Origin: DASZXJ01 sp035545895
GTDB lineage: Bacteria; Planctomycetota; Phycisphaerae; Tepidisphaerales; Tepidisphaeraceae
Direction of reading: 5' to 3'
Assembly: GCA_035545895.1 (NCBI GenBank)
Contig: DASZXJ010000229.1
Span: 1-33,244, forward strand
Length of the DNA stretch: 33,244 bases
The position numbers and the translations under genes were made by a program. The stretch's first letter is position 1. Each line of letters starts with the position of its first letter. The notes beneath the pieces were generated by a model, which saw only the letters and a list, made by a program, of their open reading frames with translations, did not search any database and was not told where the DNA came from. Of this stretch, positions 7,702 to 16,394 are shown piece after piece.

Positions 7702-8397
7702 ATGAGACGAATTTTGCACATGCCGCGTTTGCGATGGCGTCGCCTGCTGCTTGGGGCGTGGGGAATCTTCCTGGTTTTGCTATTTGCCGAATGGCTGCAC
7801 AGTTATCGTGTGTTTAACCGACTGCAATATACATCTGAAAATCTCAGTGTTGAACATGAACAAGCAACGAATATCTGTCTCGACTCCGGTTCCGGAAATT
7901 TGCGGATCAGTTGCGACAGCTTGTGGTCGCGGCACCTGCCCCAATTCCAGGCCGCCCTTAAAGTATCGGGCAAGGACATTGGAACCAAGCGCAATTGGGA
8001 CTGGGTCAGCTACCACATCACGGACAATCCGGTTTTGGGAATGATCAGCAGTGCGATGCGCAATACTTCGGGCGGCGAATTCATCTGGGATACCCGCATC
8101 ACCGGAACGCCGGCTGCGGGTTTTGAAAGACGCCGAACAATCATCGGCGTGCCGTATTGGGCCGTGTTTTTGGTCTTGATGGCGCCATCATTGTTGCTGG
8201 GCGTGATTTATTTGAACCGGCAGGTCGTCCTGCAACAGCGCCAATCGATGGGTCAATGCATCTTCTGCGGCTATGACATGCGCGCCAGTCCTGATCGTTG
8301 CCCGGAATGCGGCGCAGAACCTGCGCGCGTTCAGACAATTCACATATCGCGCGAACACCGCGTTGTTTCGCAAAATCGGAAAAAATTGGGTTATTAA
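7702..8397 (+). CDS. Membrane protein with planctomycete-type C-terminal zinc ribbon
   Basis: 231 residues if started at ATG 7702 (MRRILHM); ATG 7720 is an alternative, and the longer frame from 7498 runs over the divergent gene. Basic residues are followed by a membrane helix at about 15-32 (LLLGAWGIFLVLLFAEWL), then an external or periplasmic region of about 110 residues, a second helix at about 148-172 (VPYWAVFLVLMAPSLLLGVIYL), and a zinc ribbon CIFCGYDMRASPDRCPECG with two Cys pairs. This arrangement is common in Planctomycetes, where such proteins are annotated as hypothetical. The ribbon should lie in the cytoplasm if the first helix places the N-terminus inside. Function unknown. Confidence 0.8.
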   Translation: MRRILHMPRLRWRRLLLGAWGIFLVLLFAEWLHSYRVFNRLQYTSENLSVEHEQATNICLDSGSGNLRISCDSLWSRHLPQFQAALKVSGKDIGTKRNWDWVSYHITDNPVLGMISSAMRNTSGGEFIWDTRITGTPAAGFERRRTIIGVPYWAVFLVLMAPSLLLGVIYLNRQVVLQQRQSMGQCIFCGYDMRASPDRCPECGAEPARVQTIHISREHRVVSQNRKKLGY

Positions 8398-8782
8398 CCT
8401 GCCGGTGCTTTTCATTCATCAGGGCTTTGCGATTGGCCTGTTTCATTCTGGCCAGCGGTGCGCGATTCTCGCACTGAATGCGCAATGTCCAAAGTAAATG
8501 GAGAGGGGACGTGTGGTGGAGCATGAAACGAAATGGAGCAATTGCACCGGACCAGGACGTCGTCGGGACGGGTTTGGGACTTGGTTTTTTCGGCGGGATT
8601 GTTCTAAGTGTTGGCCTTTCAATCGCTTAAGCCCAAAGGTGTGCAAAAACATTTTTCGATGATGTCGCGCTGGTGATGTTCGCGCGACGATTGAGGGTCA
8701 AAAAGGGGTCGGTTGGGGTTGGTTTTTGCGTTATTTAAGAGCGCCTGAATGCGTCTATCTGCCGACCGGGCCGGGAGATGGC
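8398..8782. other. Non-coding stretch before the sigma factor gene
   Basis: No credible gene. It contains one hairpin (GTCGCGC at 8664-8670 with GCGCGAC at 8682-8688, 11-nt loop), a GGAGAGGGGAC fragment at 8501-8511 shared with repeats elsewhere in the window, and T-rich runs before the sigma gene. No promoter can be assigned with confidence. Confidence 0.5.
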
Positions 8783-10456
8783 ATGAAACGGGCGTCAGAA
8801 AAAATTTTTTGTGCGAATTGTGTCAGCCATGCCCGGCAACGGACAATACTTCGCAGAGGAACCGACATTACAGACGAGCGATCCATTCTCGATGAGTACG
8901 TTCAATCGCGAAGCGAAAGTGCGTTTAAGCAACTGGTTGATCGGTACATTAACATCGTTTACTCCGCCGCCAAGCGTCAAACCGGGGATGCGCATCTGGC
9001 TGAGGATGTGACGCAAGCGGTTTTCCTATTATTGGCGCGCAAGGCCGCAGCTATTCCAACAGATCGGCCGCTGTCGGCGTGGCTGCTCAAGACAACCGCC
9101 TATTGCGCCGCCAACACGAGGCGGGCGCGCCTCCGACGTCTGGCTATCGAGAGCGGGGCCGCTGCAATGAATCAACCATCGCAAGATCAGGACAGTGATT
9201 GGGAGTCGGTTGCACCAATTCTCGACGAGGGCTTGGGGCGCTTGCGATCCAAGGATCGCGAATTGCTTCTCTGGCGATATTTCGAAGGGCATAGCATCGG
9301 ACAGATCGCTCAGACGTTGCAGGTCTCGGAAGATGCGGCCAACAAGCGCATCTCTCGTGCAATCGAGCGGCTTCGCGATTTCTTCCAACGTAAAGGCGTA
9401 ACGATCTCGGCTGGCGTGGTCGCAACCCTATTGATTTCAAAAACATCCGAGGCTGCGCCAGCGGGGCTTTCGTCCAGTGTGTCAGCCAATTCGATGGGGG
9501 GTACAGGCACGGCCATATCTTTAACCAAGGAAGTGATCATCATGGGGGCAGGCACAAAATTGAAAGTCGCGGCGATTGCCGCGGTGGTTTTGCTGTTTAT
9601 CAGCGGCGCGGTGGTGGCGGTAAAATATAATTCGCAGGGACAAGGGGACGCCGGTGCGCGTGCGCCGACTCAGACTCCGAAGCCTGCCGCTGCCTGGTTG
9701 AAGGGGGCGATCAAATTCTCCGATGATACGATCGTCGAAGTGCTCGGTATTCAGGACGATCCTCCCGCCGATCCAGGTCGCTGGTGGTTGCCCGATGGAT
9801 CGGAAACGCCCGCGCCGCAATTTCCAAAGTCTTCGCCGATGAGTGCAGGCGGCTTTGGCACACGAAATATTCGATTCATTATCTGCATGGGTCCGCCGAT
9901 CGGAGATAGAAATCTCCGGGTCGTCGTAACGCCGCGACAAAGCGAAGCGCTCTCCGTTCTGTTGCAGGGCGGGATGTATTGGATGAATCTGCTCACCGCG
10001 ATTCCAAACAATACTGAATCCGCAACCATCAAAATCGGCTTGGGAATCGGCCCATGGACCGAAACGATTCTTTACGACGCCGCCACCGCCAAGTCGAGCA
10101 ATAGGGATAAAGTACCCGTACGAATTGGATCGATCAGTGAAGAAAAAGGCCGAACCCAGGTACAGGTGTTTGAAATGCCGCAGCCCGATCCGCAGAGAGA
10201 TGAGGGAATCGTCTTAGTTGCCAGCGGCAAGCAACTGGCCGCCGGACAAGTGAGCCGAAGCTTTATGTCAGGCGCGACGTATACGTTTGATTGTCCTAAA
10301 GATCAGATGACGCAGATCCTATTCCGCTCTCGGCCTTACGAATTCATCGAAATGAAGAATGTGAGCCTTAAACTCACGGCGCAGCCAACGGAAGTGCAGA
10401 TCGTGAAAATCGATTCGCCCACTACGTTGCCATATGTCAAGGAAACAACCCCTTAA
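8783..10456 (+). CDS. ECF-type sigma factor fused to a membrane anchor and C-terminal domain
   Basis: 557 residues from ATG 8783, chosen for GGGAG at 8773-8777; the frame is open from 8726. Residues about 43-110 are sigma region 2 (FKQLVDRYINIVYSAAKRQ, LAEDVTQAVFLLLARKA) and 152-205 sigma region 4 with its HTH (SIGQIAQTLQVSEDAANKRISR). This form of region 2 is typical of ECF sigma factors of Planctomycetes and Verrucomicrobia. A membrane helix follows at 261-280 (KVAAIAAVVLLFISGAVVAV), then about 275 residues of beta-rich sequence without a motif I recognise. The sigma part should be cytoplasmic and the C-terminal part outside, so signal sensing and promoter choice may sit on one chain. No separate anti-sigma gene is adjacent. 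The 3' end overlaps gdhA by 20 bp. Confidence 0.9.
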   Translation: MKRASEKIFCANCVSHARQRTILRRGTDITDERSILDEYVQSRSESAFKQLVDRYINIVYSAAKRQTGDAHLAEDVTQAVFLLLARKAAAIPTDRPLSAWLLKTTAYCAANTRRARLRRLAIESGAAAMNQPSQDQDSDWESVAPILDEGLGRLRSKDRELLLWRYFEGHSIGQIAQTLQVSEDAANKRISRAIERLRDFFQRKGVTISAGVVATLLISKTSEAAPAGLSSSVSANSMGGTGTAISLTKEVIIMGAGTKLKVAAIAAVVLLFISGAVVAVKYNSQGQGDAGARAPTQTPKPAAAWLKGAIKFSDDTIVEVLGIQDDPPADPGRWWLPDGSETPAPQFPKSSPMSAGGFGTRNIRFIICMGPPIGDRNLRVVVTPRQSEALSVLLQGGMYWMNLLTAIPNNTESATIKIGLGIGPWTETILYDAATAKSSNRDKVPVRIGSISEEKGRTQVQVFEMPQPDPQRDEGIVLVASGKQLAAGQVSRSFMSGATYTFDCPKDQMTQILFRSRPYEFIEMKNVSLKLTAQPTEVQIVKIDSPTTLPYVKETTP

Positions 10457-11723
10457 CCCGACACGCTTCGGCCACGCGGTTGATCGCGATGGTGTAGGCC
10501 GCGGTGCGATAGTCGCAATCGGCTTCGTCGGCTTTTGCATTGACAGCGTCGAAGGCGTTTTCCATGATCTTCTGCAGCTCGTCGTCAACTTCTTTTTTGT
10601 TCCAGAAGTAGTTGTCCAGGCCTTGCACCCATTCAAAGTAGCTGACGGTGACTCCGCCGGCGTTGGCGAGGATGTCGGGGATGATCGTCACGCCATTTTC
10701 GCGAAGGATATCGTCAGCTTCGGGCGTGATCGGGCCGTTGGCGGCTTCGACGATCGTGTGCGCCTTCACATGCGGCGCGATGGTCGCATCGACCGTGTTC
10801 TCCATGGCCGCCGGAATCAATACATCACACTCGCAGGCGAGCAGTTCTTCATTGGACAGCCCATCGGCTCCGGGGAAATCAACCAGCGTGCCGTTTTCCT
10901 TGTAATAGCGCCCGGCCGCTTCGATGTCGATTCCCGATTCATCGAACAATCCGCCGCCGCGCTCACTGATGGCGATGACCGTTGCGCCGCGCGTATCGAG
11001 CAGATTGGCCGTGTGAAATCCAACGTTGCCAAACCCCTGAACCGCGACGCGGATATCGGTCAACTGTTTATTCTGAGTCGAAAGAAACTTTCGCAGCACG
11101 TTCATCACGCCGCGGCCCGTGGCTTCTTCGCGCCCGACCGAGCCGCCGACGCTCACCGGCTTGCCGGTCACCACGCCCAGTTCCTGGTGGCCGACCATCA
11201 TGCTGTAGGTATCGAGCACCCACGCCATCACCTGCGCATCCGTGCCGGCATCGGGCGCGGGAATATCCTGATTGGGGCCAATGATCGGCATGATTTCGCT
11301 GACATATCGGCGGGTGAGGCGTTCCTTTTCGCCCATCGACAGTTTCTTGGGTTCACAAACCACGCCCCCCTTGGCGCCGCCGAAGGGGAGATCCACCAGC
11401 GCGTTTTTCCAGGTCTGAAGCATGGCCAGCGCCATCACTTCATCGCGATTGACGGACTGATCGTAACGAATGCCGCCCTTGAAAGGCCCGCGCGCGTTGT
11501 TGTGCTGCGCGCGATAGCCGGTGAAGACCTGAATCTTCCCATCGTCCATTCGTACGGGACAGGAAACCGTCATCACACGCTTGGGCGAAGAAAGCGCTGC
11601 GCGCCATAGTTGGTCCAGGCCCATCGTCTGATAGACACGATCAAAATACAGATGAGCGTTTTCCCAGAACTTGGAATGCTGTTCCCTGCCGCTGGGATGG
11701 AGCAAGTCGGTTTGGTGTGTCAT
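10437..11723 (-). CDS. gdhA: Glutamate dehydrogenase
   Basis: Interconverts glutamate with 2-oxoglutarate and ammonium using NAD(P)H. 428 residues, typical of the hexameric enzyme. Substrate-site lysine is in GPFKGGIRY (K82), catalytic lysine in PFGGAKGGV (K118), and the dinucleotide fold has VAVQGFGNVG (226-235). PDAGTDAQVMAW and GGSVGREEATGRG are also family motifs. The start at ATG 11723 is preceded by GAAGAG on this strand at a rather long spacing. Coenzyme preference cannot be read with certainty. A long open frame on the opposite strand (10434-11609) is a shadow. The gene is first downstream of the GT-C-like gene on the same strand (21 bp gap), possibly in its transcript. Confidence 0.96.
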   Translation of the reverse strand: MTHQTDLLHPSGREQHSKFWENAHLYFDRVYQTMGLDQLWRAALSSPKRVMTVSCPVRMDDGKIQVFTGYRAQHNNARGPFKGGIRYDQSVNRDEVMALAMLQTWKNALVDLPFGGAKGGVVCEPKKLSMGEKERLTRRYVSEIMPIIGPNQDIPAPDAGTDAQVMAWVLDTYSMMVGHQELGVVTGKPVSVGGSVGREEATGRGVMNVLRKFLSTQNKQLTDIRVAVQGFGNVGFHTANLLDTRGATVIAISERGGGLFDESGIDIEAAGRYYKENGTLVDFPGADGLSNEELLACECDVLIPAAMENTVDATIAPHVKAHTIVEAANGPITPEADDILRENGVTIIPDILANAGGVTVSYFEWVQGLDNYFWNKKEVDDELQKIMENAFDAVNAKADEADCDYRTAAYTIAINRVAEACRVKGLFP

Positions 11724-11744
11724 AGGGCAACTCTTCTAAAACGA

Positions 11745-13289
11745 TTATTGCGTCACGACTTCGATTTTTTCCTGCCGCATGGGAATCGTAGCCGGTTTGT
11801 ACCGGCTCGTTGTCCGCCGCCACAAGGTATATCCGCCATTCAAATCGACCACGTGGATATATTCAAAACCGAGCGCCCGCATGGTCGAGCCGTCATCGGG
11901 CCCGAGGTCTTCAAATTCAGACTGCATGCGGATGATCCAATCGGCGGATTGAAGATAGGAAATCACCGTAGCGGGCAACTTCGGAGGACGGCCAAAGGCG
12001 TCCAGTTCCGCGGCCAACGAGTGTTCGACCTGCTGCTTGGCAAAGAGCGTGACCGTTGGTTCTTCCGGGCAAAGCACCAGGCCGGGCAATTGTTTCGCCA
12101 CGTTGACTGCCACCTTGAAATAGCGGCTGTTGCTGGCGAGTTCAAAGCCCGCCTGCTTGCTCGCGGGTACGCCAAAAGCGCTGGCGCAGAACAGGCCGGT
12201 CAGCATCACGCTGCCGATAATGCAAGCAAGTCGCCATCGATCCGGTTCATCCAGCCATTGGAGCACGCGAGGAAGAAGCAGAATGCAAAATCCATTGGTC
12301 GCGGCAAACACCGGCAGCAACGAGTTGTAACTTCCACCCCGTTTTCCATACGCAATGATCGACACAGCGCCCGCGATGATGCTGGCGACGATCAGCCAGA
12401 TGGCTTTGGGTTCGTTGCGCAGGTCAAACGTCGGAATGACCAGAACTGCGAAGAGAATCGCCGTGAAGAACGGATTGTAGACCAACATCGCAATGAACCC
12501 GTTGCTGATGCGCTCAAGCGAAATATCAAACTGCGACGGCACTTTCATGGTGTAGAACCAGACCAGCGGAAAGGAGGTCCGAAGGATGATGAGCGTCACG
12601 ACCAGCGCCAAAAGCGGCAGCAGCGACAGCAGAAAATGTCGCCGAGTCTCAGAAGGGCGCAACAGCAGCACCGAGAGCGGCGGCACAATCGCGGCGGCGG
12701 CGTAGGTCTGCTTGAACAGAAAGGCCATCACCACCATCACTGCACTGCAACCGTACAACCACGTGCGATTTGATCGCCAACCCTGATATGCAGCGACGAT
12801 CGAACAGGCAGCCCAGAGCAGCGCTATCACGTCCGGTCTCGTTTCGGTGAAATAGGCGCGACAACGATAATGCAGAGAAATCAGCATCGCGGCAGCAACC
12901 AAGCACTGGAATAGGTTTCGTCGCTCCGCGAATGAAAGGATGAACACGCCCGTCAGCGCCATGCCCGCAACCAAGGAGATGACTCGGCCATCAAATACAT
13001 TCGGACCTGTCAGGGAGAACGCGCCGCTCAGCAGATAGGTTCCCAACGGTCCATACAGATGCGTGGCATGTCCGGTGCCCAGCGATTCATAAACGGGAAG
13101 AGATTGCGTGACGCGATGTGCATCTTCAATGAAAGCCGACTCCCAAGGAGTCAGCGGATAGGGACGGGTCAAGCGATATGCGATCGACCAGCATGAGATT
13201 GCCAGCGTCAAAGCAGCGGCGATCAACAATGGAATGCGAAAGCACAATGAAACAGGATGTCCGATCTGGGGGGCTCGCGCATGCATCAA
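11745..13289 (-). CDS. Polytopic membrane protein, GT-C glycosyltransferase-like
   Basis: 514 residues with about ten hydrophobic helices, beginning with CFRIPLLIAAALTLAISCWSI. After the first helix comes an external loop with WESAFIEDAHRV, which resembles the acidic loop of GT-C enzymes (ArnT/PMT group) that use lipid-linked sugars, and a later helix pair holds FTETRPDVIALLW. The last 140 residues are a soluble domain outside the membrane. No signature proves an enzyme, so the call rests on topology and acidic loops. The gene starts 11 bp after the ABC permease stop, so it is probably the last gene of the 18803-to-11745 transcription unit, or the last but one if gdhA belongs to it. It could supply sugars to the material the ABC system moves. 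Confidence 0.65.
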   Translation of the reverse strand: MMHARAPQIGHPVSLCFRIPLLIAAALTLAISCWSIAYRLTRPYPLTPWESAFIEDAHRVTQSLPVYESLGTGHATHLYGPLGTYLLSGAFSLTGPNVFDGRVISLVAGMALTGVFILSFAERRNLFQCLVAAAMLISLHYRCRAYFTETRPDVIALLWAACSIVAAYQGWRSNRTWLYGCSAVMVVMAFLFKQTYAAAAIVPPLSVLLLRPSETRRHFLLSLLPLLALVVTLIILRTSFPLVWFYTMKVPSQFDISLERISNGFIAMLVYNPFFTAILFAVLVIPTFDLRNEPKAIWLIVASIIAGAVSIIAYGKRGGSYNSLLPVFAATNGFCILLLPRVLQWLDEPDRWRLACIIGSVMLTGLFCASAFGVPASKQAGFELASNSRYFKVAVNVAKQLPGLVLCPEEPTVTLFAKQQVEHSLAAELDAFGRPPKLPATVISYLQSADWIIRMQSEFEDLGPDDGSTMRALGFEYIHVVDLNGGYTLWRRTTSRYKPATIPMRQEKIEVVTQ

Positions 13290-13300
13290 GACGACTTAGT

Positions 13301-15400
13301 CTACCGGGACTGGCGGCGGATTGTCATGTCGAAGTTCTTCACCATCGATTTATACATGGTCCAGACAACCGCTGCGTATGCCGCGGTGGCCGCGAACCCG
13401 GAGACAACCATGAACATGCGCGCTCCGTTGGGATCGCCGCCGTAACCGTTGGTAAACGTCTGCGGCGACAACGTATAAGGATTGATGAGCAGCGCAACCA
13501 GCGTAAATGGGCTGAACCCCGCCAGAGCGAGTTGCAACTCGTTGCCGCCTCGGCCGCCGGTGCCGAGCAGACCCTGTCCGCAGCCGACCAGCACCGCGCT
13601 GATTCCCGCGACGATGCCGACGCTGCTCATCACCGCGCGCACGGTCGTGCGACAGCGCAGCGACATCTGCATGCCCAAAATGCTCGCGAACGCCGCGACA
13701 ATGACGAGCGTCGGTGGCATGATCAAAATGGCTTCGGGGAAGACGATCCATTGAAACGTCGGATCGGATCCGCCGGCGATTCGCATCAGGTCATACATCA
13801 CGAATATCGTTACGCTCGCCACCGGCACAGCCACCAGCGGCAACACAAAGCTGACCAGCCCGCGAAGTTTGCCCCAGATGTAATAACGGCTGGTGATGGG
13901 CGTGGTGAGCAGGAGGTCGAGACTGCCATCTTCCTTCTCGCGCGTGACGGTCGAAGCAGCAGCATTGGTGACGATCAACAGAATGACCGCAAATTCCAGA
14001 ATTACCGCGCCTAGCAACCCATTGCGGGCATCATCCGCGCTCAGCCGCCGGGGAATCGGGCCAAGTGTGATCGATTTCAGTTCCTTGATCCCCTTGCGCG
14101 TCAACTGCGTATCGAACTGGGCGACTTCGTATCGTCCGCCAAGCATGTTGAGATCGCCGGGCTGGGGCCCATCCTTGCCGATGCGCAACACTTGGACGTT
14201 TTCGGGCACGCCGTAGGTTGTATCGCCGTTGATAAACAGCGTGCGCGCAACAGCGTTAAACCCGCCAGGCATGATGTATTTGGCGGGCAGCGCTGCCGGC
14301 GTGGCGAACATGATCACCATCACCAGCGCCCCGACGCTGCCGGCAATGATGAATGCCCATCGCAAAAACGAAGCCCGAGCAGCCGAGGCTTTGGTCTTGG
14401 CTTCGCGCCAGGCAATCGGATTGTACCAGACATTTCGGGGCTTGCGGGTTCGGTCGCCTTTAACGATATGCAGCTTCTGCAAAATCCAGCCGCGAAACGA
14501 ATTGGTCGATTGCGCGAGCCGCCTTAGAAGCAAGATCGAGGGCACGATCAGCAGCAGGCTGAATACCGAGGTCGCGGTGATGTAAAAAGAGGAAGGATTG
14601 GTCAGATACCAATTCACCGGCCAATAGCGCAGATGTTCCGGCAGGATTCCCATGTCCGGCGGCTGATACTGCGCATCGCCCAGCGCCACGCGGAGCGCCA
14701 GAAACGGGTGAATTCCCGTGAACCACGAGATATGCGATGTCTGTCCGCCGGCGGTTTTGGGTCCGGCGATTTGGAAATAGGGAAGCAGGTCCAGTAGATA
14801 TCCGCCGACGAGATAGATCACGATGAACAGATAAAAGCTGAAAATCGTCCGCCGCGTGCCGACTTTGAAAGTCGCAATCGCCATCGCTAGTGCGCCCGTG
14901 ATCAGCGCGGTGCTGGCTGCAATCGCACACGAAAGCACGATGCTGCCGATCGCGACTCCACCGAATATCTGGGTGACTGAGAAGATCGGAATTCCACTGA
15001 CCAGCAGCGCGATCACGAAAAATAACCGGCTGAGCAGCGAGCCGAGCAATATTTGTGCATTGCTAAGTGGAGTGGCCAGCAAAATGTCGTAGGTCTGGCT
15101 GTCCTTTTCCTGAGTGATCGCACCTGCGGTGAAGATCGGCGCGAGCAGCGACACGAGCCCGAGCTGCAGATAGCTCATCGAACGAAAGATTGCCCGGCTG
15201 GCGTTGGAAAGATCCGTCAGGCTCGATGTATCGGCAGCGCGTTGAGTGAGCAGCGAAAAGATGACGAAGAAAACCAGCAAGCCCAGATACGCGCAGCGTA
15301 TGGCGAGATCGCGCTTCCGTTTGCCGCCAGTTTCGACGACCCGAAGCAAAATCGGATTCGCGGGAAGCAGTCGCCAGAGATAGTCACCTACACCAAGCAT
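13301..15400 (-). CDS. Double-length ABC-2 type permease
   Basis: 699 residues, about twice an ordinary ABC-2 permease. Two halves carry the same signature: AGAITQEKDSQTYDILLATP (93-111) and STVTREKEDGSLDLLLTTP (483-501), each followed by a long run of membrane helices. The joining region (about 300-345) is basic and hydrophilic (ILQKLHIVKGDRTRKPRN), and a soluble external segment of about 90 residues lies at 375-460. The fused halves would provide both transmembrane subunits of the transporter with two copies of the ATPase encoded just upstream. A 46-bp gap holding a small hairpin repeat separates it from the ATPase gene. Export substrate unknown; the arrangement recalls the Gld-type ABC modules. 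Confidence 0.88.
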   Translation of the reverse strand: MLGVGDYLWRLLPANPILLRVVETGGKRKRDLAIRCAYLGLLVFFVIFSLLTQRAADTSSLTDLSNASRAIFRSMSYLQLGLVSLLAPIFTAGAITQEKDSQTYDILLATPLSNAQILLGSLLSRLFFVIALLVSGIPIFSVTQIFGGVAIGSIVLSCAIAASTALITGALAMAIATFKVGTRRTIFSFYLFIVIYLVGGYLLDLLPYFQIAGPKTAGGQTSHISWFTGIHPFLALRVALGDAQYQPPDMGILPEHLRYWPVNWYLTNPSSFYITATSVFSLLLIVPSILLLRRLAQSTNSFRGWILQKLHIVKGDRTRKPRNVWYNPIAWREAKTKASAARASFLRWAFIIAGSVGALVMVIMFATPAALPAKYIMPGGFNAVARTLFINGDTTYGVPENVQVLRIGKDGPQPGDLNMLGGRYEVAQFDTQLTRKGIKELKSITLGPIPRRLSADDARNGLLGAVILEFAVILLIVTNAAASTVTREKEDGSLDLLLTTPITSRYYIWGKLRGLVSFVLPLVAVPVASVTIFVMYDLMRIAGGSDPTFQWIVFPEAILIMPPTLVIVAAFASILGMQMSLRCRTTVRAVMSSVGIVAGISAVLVGCGQGLLGTGGRGGNELQLALAGFSPFTLVALLINPYTLSPQTFTNGYGGDPNGARMFMVVSGFAATAAYAAVVWTMYKSMVKNFDMTIRRQSR

Positions 15401-15411
15401 TTTTCTTTTCT

Positions 15412-15433
15412 CCCTCTCTCAGATGGAGAGGGG
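15412..15433. repeat. CCCTCTC/GAGAGGG hairpin repeat
   Basis: CCCTCTC (15412-15418) and GAGAGGG (15426-15432) flank a 7-nt loop, between the ATPase stop and the permease start. The right arm with its tail GGAGAGGGGACAGG recurs, inverted, at the repeat after dnaN (about 29917-29930) and as GGAGAGGGGAC near 8501. A dispersed repeat is more likely than a terminator. Confidence 0.55.
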
Positions 15434-15446
15434 ACAGGAAAGAGGA

Positions 15447-16379
15447 CTACTGCACCAATCCCTTTGTCAGTCTCATGAACGCGGTTTCCAGATTTACTTC
15501 TTCCTCCTTCAGCAGCGTAAGCCTGAAGCCGCCTTGCACGAGCTTGGCGGGGACGAAGCTCCAATCCTTCACGTCGTCTTTCAGGGAGATTTCGATGTAG
15601 CCGTTGTTGGCGGACACATGTTCGATATTCGGGTCCTGGCTGAGCAGGGCGGCGGCTTGTTCCTGGTTGGACGAAACACCCACGTGCAAAATCGTGCCGG
15701 TCTTGGCGCGGCGAAGGATGTCCGCCACCGGTCCGCTGTAGAGCAATTCGCCGCGTTCGATGATGCCGACCTTGTTACACAAATCCGCCAGTTCCGGCAG
15801 GATGTGCGAGCTGATCAGGATCGTCTTGCCCATGCGGCGAAGTTCCTTCAGGAGCTCGCGCATTTCGATTCGCGCCCGCGGATCGAGATTACCGGCCGGT
15901 TCGTCCAGCAGCAGCAACTTCGGATCGTGCACCAGCACGCGCGCGATGCTCAACCGCTGTTTCATGCCGCGCGACAGGCCATCGACCAGGGCATCGCGCT
16001 TGTAGCCGAGGTCGGTGAGTTCCAGCACGTCGTTGACGATCTTCGCCCGGGCCGGACCATTGATGTTGTAAGCAGCCGCGAAGAATTCGAGATATTCCTG
16101 CACGACCATGTCTTCATACGCGCCGAAATAATCGGGCACGAATCCAATGAGCGGACGAATCTGGCGGGATTGATAGCCCACCACCAGATCGCAGATGCGC
16201 GCTTCGCCCCAGGTGGGCTGGAGCAGCGTCGCCAGGATCTTGATGGTCGTGGTTTTGCCCGCGCCGTTGGGCCCGATGAAGCCGAAGCAGTCACCCTCGT
16301 TGATTTCGAGATTGAGGTTCGACAACGCCACCAGCGTGCCGTATCGCTTTGTCAGACTGACGGTCTTGATGACGGTCAT
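15447..16379 (-). CDS. ABC transporter ATP-binding protein
   Basis: 310 residues. Walker A GPNGAGKT at 36-43, signature LSRGMKQ at 135-141, Walker B LLLLDE at 155-160 and the switch histidine H192. The LSRGMKQRLSIARVLVHDPK form and the C-terminal extension of about 90 residues are typical of ATPases that drive ABC-2 exporters (drug, polysaccharide and Gld-like systems). It powers the double-length permease encoded next. The start ATG 16379 has no SD site; TAGACT ends exactly 7 nt upstream on this strand, so it may have its own leaderless transcript as well as being read from the 802-residue gene upstream. Confidence 0.95.
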   Translation of the reverse strand: MTVIKTVSLTKRYGTLVALSNLNLEINEGDCFGFIGPNGAGKTTTIKILATLLQPTWGEARICDLVVGYQSRQIRPLIGFVPDYFGAYEDMVVQEYLEFFAAAYNINGPARAKIVNDVLELTDLGYKRDALVDGLSRGMKQRLSIARVLVHDPKLLLLDEPAGNLDPRARIEMRELLKELRRMGKTILISSHILPELADLCNKVGIIERGELLYSGPVADILRRAKTGTILHVGVSSNQEQAAALLSQDPNIEHVSANNGYIEISLKDDVKDWSFVPAKLVQGGFRLTLLKEEEVNLETAFMRLTKGLVQ

Positions 16380-16386
16380 AGGCTGT

Positions 16387-16392
16387 AGTCTA
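16387..16392 (-). promoter_or_regulatory. -10-like box before the ABC ATPase
   Basis: TAGACT on the minus strand, followed by ACAGCCT (7 nt) and ATG 16379. The gene before it in this transcription unit has the parallel arrangement TAAACT-ACAGGAA-ATG, so the spacing and the ACAG after the box are shared. Confidence 0.4.
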
Positions 16393-16394
16393 CC

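Noticed and set aside
10434..11609. 391-codon plus-strand frame opposite gdhA
   Set aside because: Shadow of gdhA, which has all its catalytic motifs; the plus-strand translation is His/Arg-rich without a recognisable domain.
11610..12773. 387-codon plus-strand frame opposite the GT-C-like gene
   Set aside because: Low-complexity basic translation, typical of antisense to a membrane protein gene.
15423..16388. 321-codon plus-strand frame opposite the ABC ATPase
   Set aside because: Antisense to a gene with complete Walker and signature motifs.
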